From the NCBI GenBank assembly GCA_003646745.1, contig QMLM01000041.1:1-9796 (forward strand): a stretch of DNA of 9,796 nucleotides, read 5' to 3'. Made by a program: the position numbers and the translations under genes. This DNA comes from Deltaproteobacteria bacterium (GTDB lineage Bacteria; Desulfobacterota; B13-G15; RBG-16-54-18). Numbering within the stretch: the stretch's first letter is position 1; the number at the start of each line of letters is the position of its first letter. This document shows positions 7,360 to 9,796 of this stretch, piece by piece. The notes beneath the pieces are model-generated. The model was given only the letters and a program-made list of their open reading frames with translations, was not told the origin of the DNA and ran no database searches.

Positions 7360-7455
7360 GGAAGTGGATAGGTCCCTGGTGGGCCTCCTGGACTTCAAAT
7401 CCAGTGGCGGGTGGAGGGCATCCGCGGCGGGTTCGATTCCCGTACACTTCCGCCA
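7360..7455 (+). tRNA. selC: tRNA-Sec (anticodon TCA), selenocysteine tRNA
   Basis: This 96-nt tRNA is charged with serine, converted to selenocysteinyl-tRNA, and decodes UGA with SelB. Its parts are: acceptor 7360-7367 with 7444-7451; a long 6-bp D stem 7370-7375 with 7381-7386 and loop CTGGT; anticodon stem 7388-7392 with 7400-7404; anticodon TCA at 7395-7397 in the loop CTTCAAA; a 7-bp variable arm 7407-7413 with 7419-7425 (one G-U pair); T stem 7427-7431 with 7439-7443 and loop TTCGATT; discriminator G7452; and an encoded CCA at 7453-7455. The 6-bp D stem, long variable arm, TCA anticodon and extended acceptor are diagnostic of tRNA-Sec rather than a suppressor tRNA-Ser, and the loop sequence CTTCAAA matches E. 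coli selC. The 8th acceptor position is a G-A mismatch. No terminator separates it from tatA, so the tRNA is probably cut from a longer transcript. Confidence 0.97.
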
Positions 7456-7484
7456 TTTTTCTTTTAACGGGAAAGGAGAGAGTC

Positions 7485-7682
7485 ATGTTTGGCATTGGAA
7501 TGCCAGAGCTTATTATCATCCTCGTCATCGCCCTGCTTGTATTTGGCGCCTCCAGACTTCCGGAGATAGGTTCGGGTATAGGGAAGGCCATCAGAAACTT
7601 CAAAAAAACGGTAAAAGAGTCGCCAGAGATCGATGTGACCCCTGAAGAAGATAAGAAAAAGATAGAGTCAGAGGGGAAATAG
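7485..7682 (+). CDS. tatA: Sec-independent (Tat) translocase subunit TatA/TatE
   Basis: TatA forms the protein-conducting part of the twin-arginine translocase, which moves folded proteins, often cofactor-bound redox enzymes, across the inner membrane. The 65-residue protein has the family layout: a short periplasmic N-terminus with FGIGMPELI, one transmembrane helix at about residues 6-22, the hinge FGASRLPEIG (about 20-29), an amphipathic helix to about 45 (GKAIRNFKKTVKES), and a charged, disordered tail. The ATG at 7485 is preceded by GGAAAGGAGAG (AAGGAG at 7473-7478). An upstream in-frame ATG at 7404 lies inside the tRNA and can be ignored. It starts 29 nt after the tRNA-Sec. TatC and TatB are not in the window, so they must be elsewhere. 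The helix lacks the extra acidic stretch expected of TatB. Confidence 0.95.
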   Translation: MFGIGMPELIIILVIALLVFGASRLPEIGSGIGKAIRNFKKTVKESPEIDVTPEEDKKKIESEGK

Positions 7683-7688
7683 GGTAAT

Positions 7689-8204
7689 TTGATACAGGAG
7701 GTTGTTTATCTGGGACTAGGGTCAAACCTTGGCAACAAGATAGAGAATTGTCTGCGGGCCTTAAAGGAGGTGTCAGGAAGGCAGAATCACATCCAAGCCG
7801 TTTCCTCCCTCTATAAAACAGAACCTGTAGGTTTCCGGGAACAAGACTGGTTCATCAATTGTGTGGCAGAGGTAATTACCTACCTTTCACCTCGTGCTCT
7901 ACTGCAATTCTTGCAGGAGATAGAGGAATTAGTGGGCAGGAGGAAGACCTTTAGGTGGGGGCCAAGGGTCATAGACCTGGATATACTTTTATATGGGACT
8001 GAGGTCATCAAGGAGGTGGACCTTATTATTCCCCACCCTTACCTCCACAAAAGGGCCTTTGTCCTAGTTCCTTTGGCGGAATTGGCCCCAGAGTTTGTTC
8101 ATCCCATCCTTAAAAAGACCATCAGGGAGCTCCTAGAGGGGGTAGAGGGGGAAGAAGGGGTGGAATTATATGCTCCTCCTCCTGATATAGGGGAGTTTCT
8201 TTAA
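7689..8204 (+). CDS. folK: 6-hydroxymethyl-7,8-dihydropterin pyrophosphokinase (HPPK)
   Basis: HPPK transfers pyrophosphate from ATP to 6-hydroxymethyl-7,8-dihydropterin, the step before dihydropteroate synthase in folate synthesis. It is a 171-residue cytosolic enzyme. Signatures are YLGLGSNLGN (7-16), KTEPVG (43-48) with DWFINC (53-58) for pterin binding, and the catalytic core FRWGPRVIDLDILLYG (88-103), where D96 and D98 bind magnesium and R93 faces the ATP phosphates. PHPYLHKRAFVLVPLAELAP (115-134) is the conserved C-terminal segment. The start is TTG at 7689, 6 nt after the tatA stop, with an AGGG just before it and an overall purine-rich upstream; no better in-frame ATG exists near the conserved N-terminus. 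It ends 3 nt before the acyltransferase gene. No other folate gene is in the window. Confidence 0.95.
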   Translation: MIQEVVYLGLGSNLGNKIENCLRALKEVSGRQNHIQAVSSLYKTEPVGFREQDWFINCVAEVITYLSPRALLQFLQEIEELVGRRKTFRWGPRVIDLDILLYGTEVIKEVDLIIPHPYLHKRAFVLVPLAELAPEFVHPILKKTIRELLEGVEGEEGVELYAPPPDIGEFL

Positions 8205-8207
8205 TCT

Positions 8208-9047
8208 ATGCTGAAATTTTTTCTCCTTGGCATATATGGACGTGTGGTCTCTTATCTTCCCTCATGGTTCATATCGCTGCTCTGCTCCCTAGGGGAAAAG
8301 GTATTCCTTTTAACCTCCATGAAATCACGGGTACAGCGGGGCATGAAGCAGTTTCCCTTGCCGAAGGGATGTGACATAGAGAATCTTACACGGAAACACC
8401 TGAGGTTTCTCCTGTTTCTTTTCCATCAATTCCTTCGCCTTCGTTACCATCGCCACTTTAGGCACCGATTGGGCGATGTGGTAAGACGACAGGGGGAGGA
8501 GTTCCTCAAAGAGGCCTTGAAAGCTGGTCGAGGTGTGATCCTCGTCTCTCTTCATCTGGGAAACTTCATTTGGTCCATCTCCTACCTTGCCTCCGTCTAT
8601 CCCGTCAATCTGGTAGCAAGGGCCCAGAGCAATCCTAGATGGGAGGCTTATGTCGAGCAGATGAGGAAGGCCCTGAAGATTAAAACTATCTACCGCGAAG
8701 GGGCGGCATGGAAGGTAAAAGATGGTCTCAGGAAGGGAGAAGTCGTAGTCTTTTTCATAGATCAATATGTTTTGCCTTTCTTTTATGGCCCAGATTCTCG
8801 CCGCAGAGAGATCGTCCCACGCTTGGCCCGCAGCAGTGGCGCGCCGGTAATCCCCTTCTATACCCTAGAAGGCGAAGATGGTCTGATCATCCTGCGATTT
8901 CTACCACCCCTCGAAGGGGTTTCCTCTTCTAAGTTGGAGGAAATAGTTATAAATGGGATAAGGGAAGATCCTCATCTTTGGTTCTGGTGGAGGAGATTGG
9001 GCAAGGCCAATATAGAGTACAAAAGGTTAGAGTGCCGTGGCTATTGA
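8208..9047 (+). CDS. Lipid A acyltransferase-like protein (LpxL/LpxM superfamily), degenerate motif
   Basis: The 279 residues cover the LpxL/LpxM (HtrB-like) fold, which normally adds a secondary acyl chain to lipid A precursors at the inner membrane. It starts with a hydrophobic N-terminal helix (about 1-36). VILVSLHLGNFIWSI (110-124) is the catalytic motif region, with H116 present. The family needs H-x4-D/E, so an acid is expected at 121, but residue 121 is Ile. Later features are intact: FFIDQY (182-187), a PRLARSSGAPVIPFY segment (204-218) with the conserved GAPV, and HLWFWWRRLG near the end (256-265). The missing acid means it may be inactive, use a different acid, or act on another lipid. 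Start is an ATG at 8208, 3 nt after folK; the end overlaps the hydrolase by 11 nt. Family confidence is good; enzyme activity is not assured. Confidence 0.85.
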   Translation: MLKFFLLGIYGRVVSYLPSWFISLLCSLGEKVFLLTSMKSRVQRGMKQFPLPKGCDIENLTRKHLRFLLFLFHQFLRLRYHRHFRHRLGDVVRRQGEEFLKEALKAGRGVILVSLHLGNFIWSISYLASVYPVNLVARAQSNPRWEAYVEQMRKALKIKTIYREGAAWKVKDGLRKGEVVVFFIDQYVLPFFYGPDSRRREIVPRLARSSGAPVIPFYTLEGEDGLIILRFLPPLEGVSSSKLEEIVINGIREDPHLWFWWRRLGKANIEYKRLECRGY

Positions 9048-9741
9048 GTTTATCAGCGCCATAAGTGAGGGAAGAAAGATCTATGGGATTCTCCACCTTC
9101 CCAGAAGCCCCTCGCCCCCATGTGTTATCGCCTCTCATGGGCTTTTCAGCAGCAAGGACAGTGAGAAGTTCGCCCAGATCGGTGAGTACTTTTCTGCTAG
9201 AGGGGTTGCAGTGATCAGATACGATCATCAAGGATGTGGGGAGAGCGAGGGGGAGATCAGCGAAACGACGGTTTCTTCCAGATTAAAGGACCTGGAAGCG
9301 ATGTTTGAGCTTGCTGTAAGTCACCCCCTTTTGGGCAACAGGATTGGCCTTTTGGGGAGCAGTATGGGGGGGTTTAGCTCCATAATTAAGGGGGCAATGG
9401 ATCCTCGGGTGAAAGCCTTGGTCCTCTGGGCCACTCCATCACATTTCGCAGGGAAGGAAGAGGGTGATAAAAAGGGAGTTTCTCCCCTAAAAGAGACCTT
9501 CTATCAGGATATGAAAAAATACGATGCCCGCCAAGCCATCAAAAAGATAGCCAATTGTTTGATCCTCCACGGGGAGACAGATGAACTCGTCCCCCTCCCC
9601 CAGGCCAAAGAGCTCTATTCTTTAGCCTCTCCCCCCAAGCACTTGGAAGTCTTTGAGGGTGGTGATCATAGATTTACCAATCCAACGCATCGCCGAAGGG
9701 CCATAGAGATGAGCTTGGAGTGGTTTCAAAGGTATTTGTAA
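9037..9741 (+). CDS. Alpha/beta hydrolase (S33/BAAT-type fold)
   Basis: This is a 234-residue single-domain alpha/beta hydrolase, a serine esterase or peptidase-like enzyme of unknown substrate. The oxyanion-hole HG is at 34-35 in VIASHGLFSS. The nucleophile elbow is GLLGSSMGG (104-112; G-x-S-x-G at 107-111, nucleophile S109). The acid is D182 in HGETDELVP, and the base is H211 in EGGDHRF. There is a conserved YDHQGCGES (62-70) after the third strand. There is no signal peptide, so it is likely cytosolic. It opens with a GTG at 9037 that overlaps the acyltransferase gene by 11 nt, consistent with translational coupling in the tRNA-Sec/tatA operon. Its link to lipid metabolism is only suggested by that neighbour. 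The last 55 nt of the window hold no recognised gene. Confidence 0.9.
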   Translation: MAIEFISAISEGRKIYGILHLPRSPSPPCVIASHGLFSSKDSEKFAQIGEYFSARGVAVIRYDHQGCGESEGEISETTVSSRLKDLEAMFELAVSHPLLGNRIGLLGSSMGGFSSIIKGAMDPRVKALVLWATPSHFAGKEEGDKKGVSPLKETFYQDMKKYDARQAIKKIANCLILHGETDELVPLPQAKELYSLASPPKHLEVFEGGDHRFTNPTHRRRAIEMSLEWFQRYL

Positions 9742-9796
9742 GAATTTTTTTAAAGATTGCCCTAAAATATTTACTTAGTTCTCAATTAATAAAGCC
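9742..9796. other. AT-rich tail, no supported feature
   Basis: A T7 run at 9745-9751 follows the hydrolase stop but has no hairpin before it, so I do not call a terminator. TAAAAT at 9763-9768 looks like a -10 but lacks a correctly spaced -35. Confidence 0.4.

Noticed and set aside
7440..7484. tRNA-Sec 3' end as an integration site for a genomic island (as at selC in E. coli).
   Set aside because: tatA follows 29 nt later, and there is no integrase, no repeat of the tRNA 3' end, and no change in gene character in the window.
7404..7484. N-terminal extension of TatA from an in-frame ATG at 7404.
   Set aside because: It would lie inside the tRNA gene. The ATG at 7485 has a good ribosome binding site and matches the family N-terminus.
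9745..9796. Terminator or promoter after the hydrolase (T7 run, TAAAAT).
   Set aside because: No hairpin precedes the T-run, and no -35 lies at the right distance from TAAAAT.

Overview
The window looks like a chromosomal segment from a Gram-negative, probably anaerobic bacterium. The Gram-negative call rests on a LpxL/LpxM-like acyltransferase and exported DUF3108-type proteins. The selenocysteine tRNA shows that the organism decodes UGA as selenocysteine. The mix of an archaemetzincin, a SPL-like radical SAM protein, a DUF3108 protein and Lys/Glu/Arg-rich proteins suggests a thermophilic or moderately thermophilic Desulfobacterota-type (old Deltaproteobacteria) genome. That placement is inference from gene content, not a sequence match. 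Genes are tightly packed and no mobile element, CRISPR array or phage gene is visible.

Layout. (1) Positions 2-1933, plus strand: a 5'-truncated TPR protein, an exported protein of unknown function and an archaemetzincin-type zinc protease form a compact operon. (2) Positions 1936-2826, minus strand: spermidine synthase (speE) runs convergently, its stop only 2 nt from the protease stop. (3) Positions 2827-2954: a divergent promoter region. (4) Positions 2955-4107, plus strand: a conserved hypothetical gene overlaps an exported DUF3108-family gene. (5) Positions 4108-4219: a short convergent gap with nothing convincing in it. (6) Positions 4220-7234, minus strand: NAD-dependent DNA ligase (ligA) is followed, with no gap between stop and start, by a SPL-like radical SAM gene. 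(7) Positions 7235-7359: back-to-back sigma70-type promoters, a near-consensus one for ligA and one for the tRNA. (8) Positions 7360-9741, plus strand: tRNA-Sec, tatA, folK, a lipid A acyltransferase-like gene and an alpha/beta hydrolase, closely spaced or overlapping, with no visible terminator between them.

How they work together. Most genes are housekeeping: polyamine synthesis, DNA ligation, folate synthesis and protein export. The most distinctive feature is the tRNA-Sec gene at the head of what looks like one transcript with tatA. Classic selenoenzymes such as formate dehydrogenase are also Tat substrates, so shared transcription could be meaningful, although that is a hypothesis. The predicted start of this transcript falls on or next to the first base of the tRNA. 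The tRNA carries an unusual G-A mismatch at the 8th acceptor position, next to a conserved G-U and C-G pair. The acyltransferase-like protein has lost the acidic residue of its H(X4)D/E motif. I did not find a clearly novel multi-gene system.
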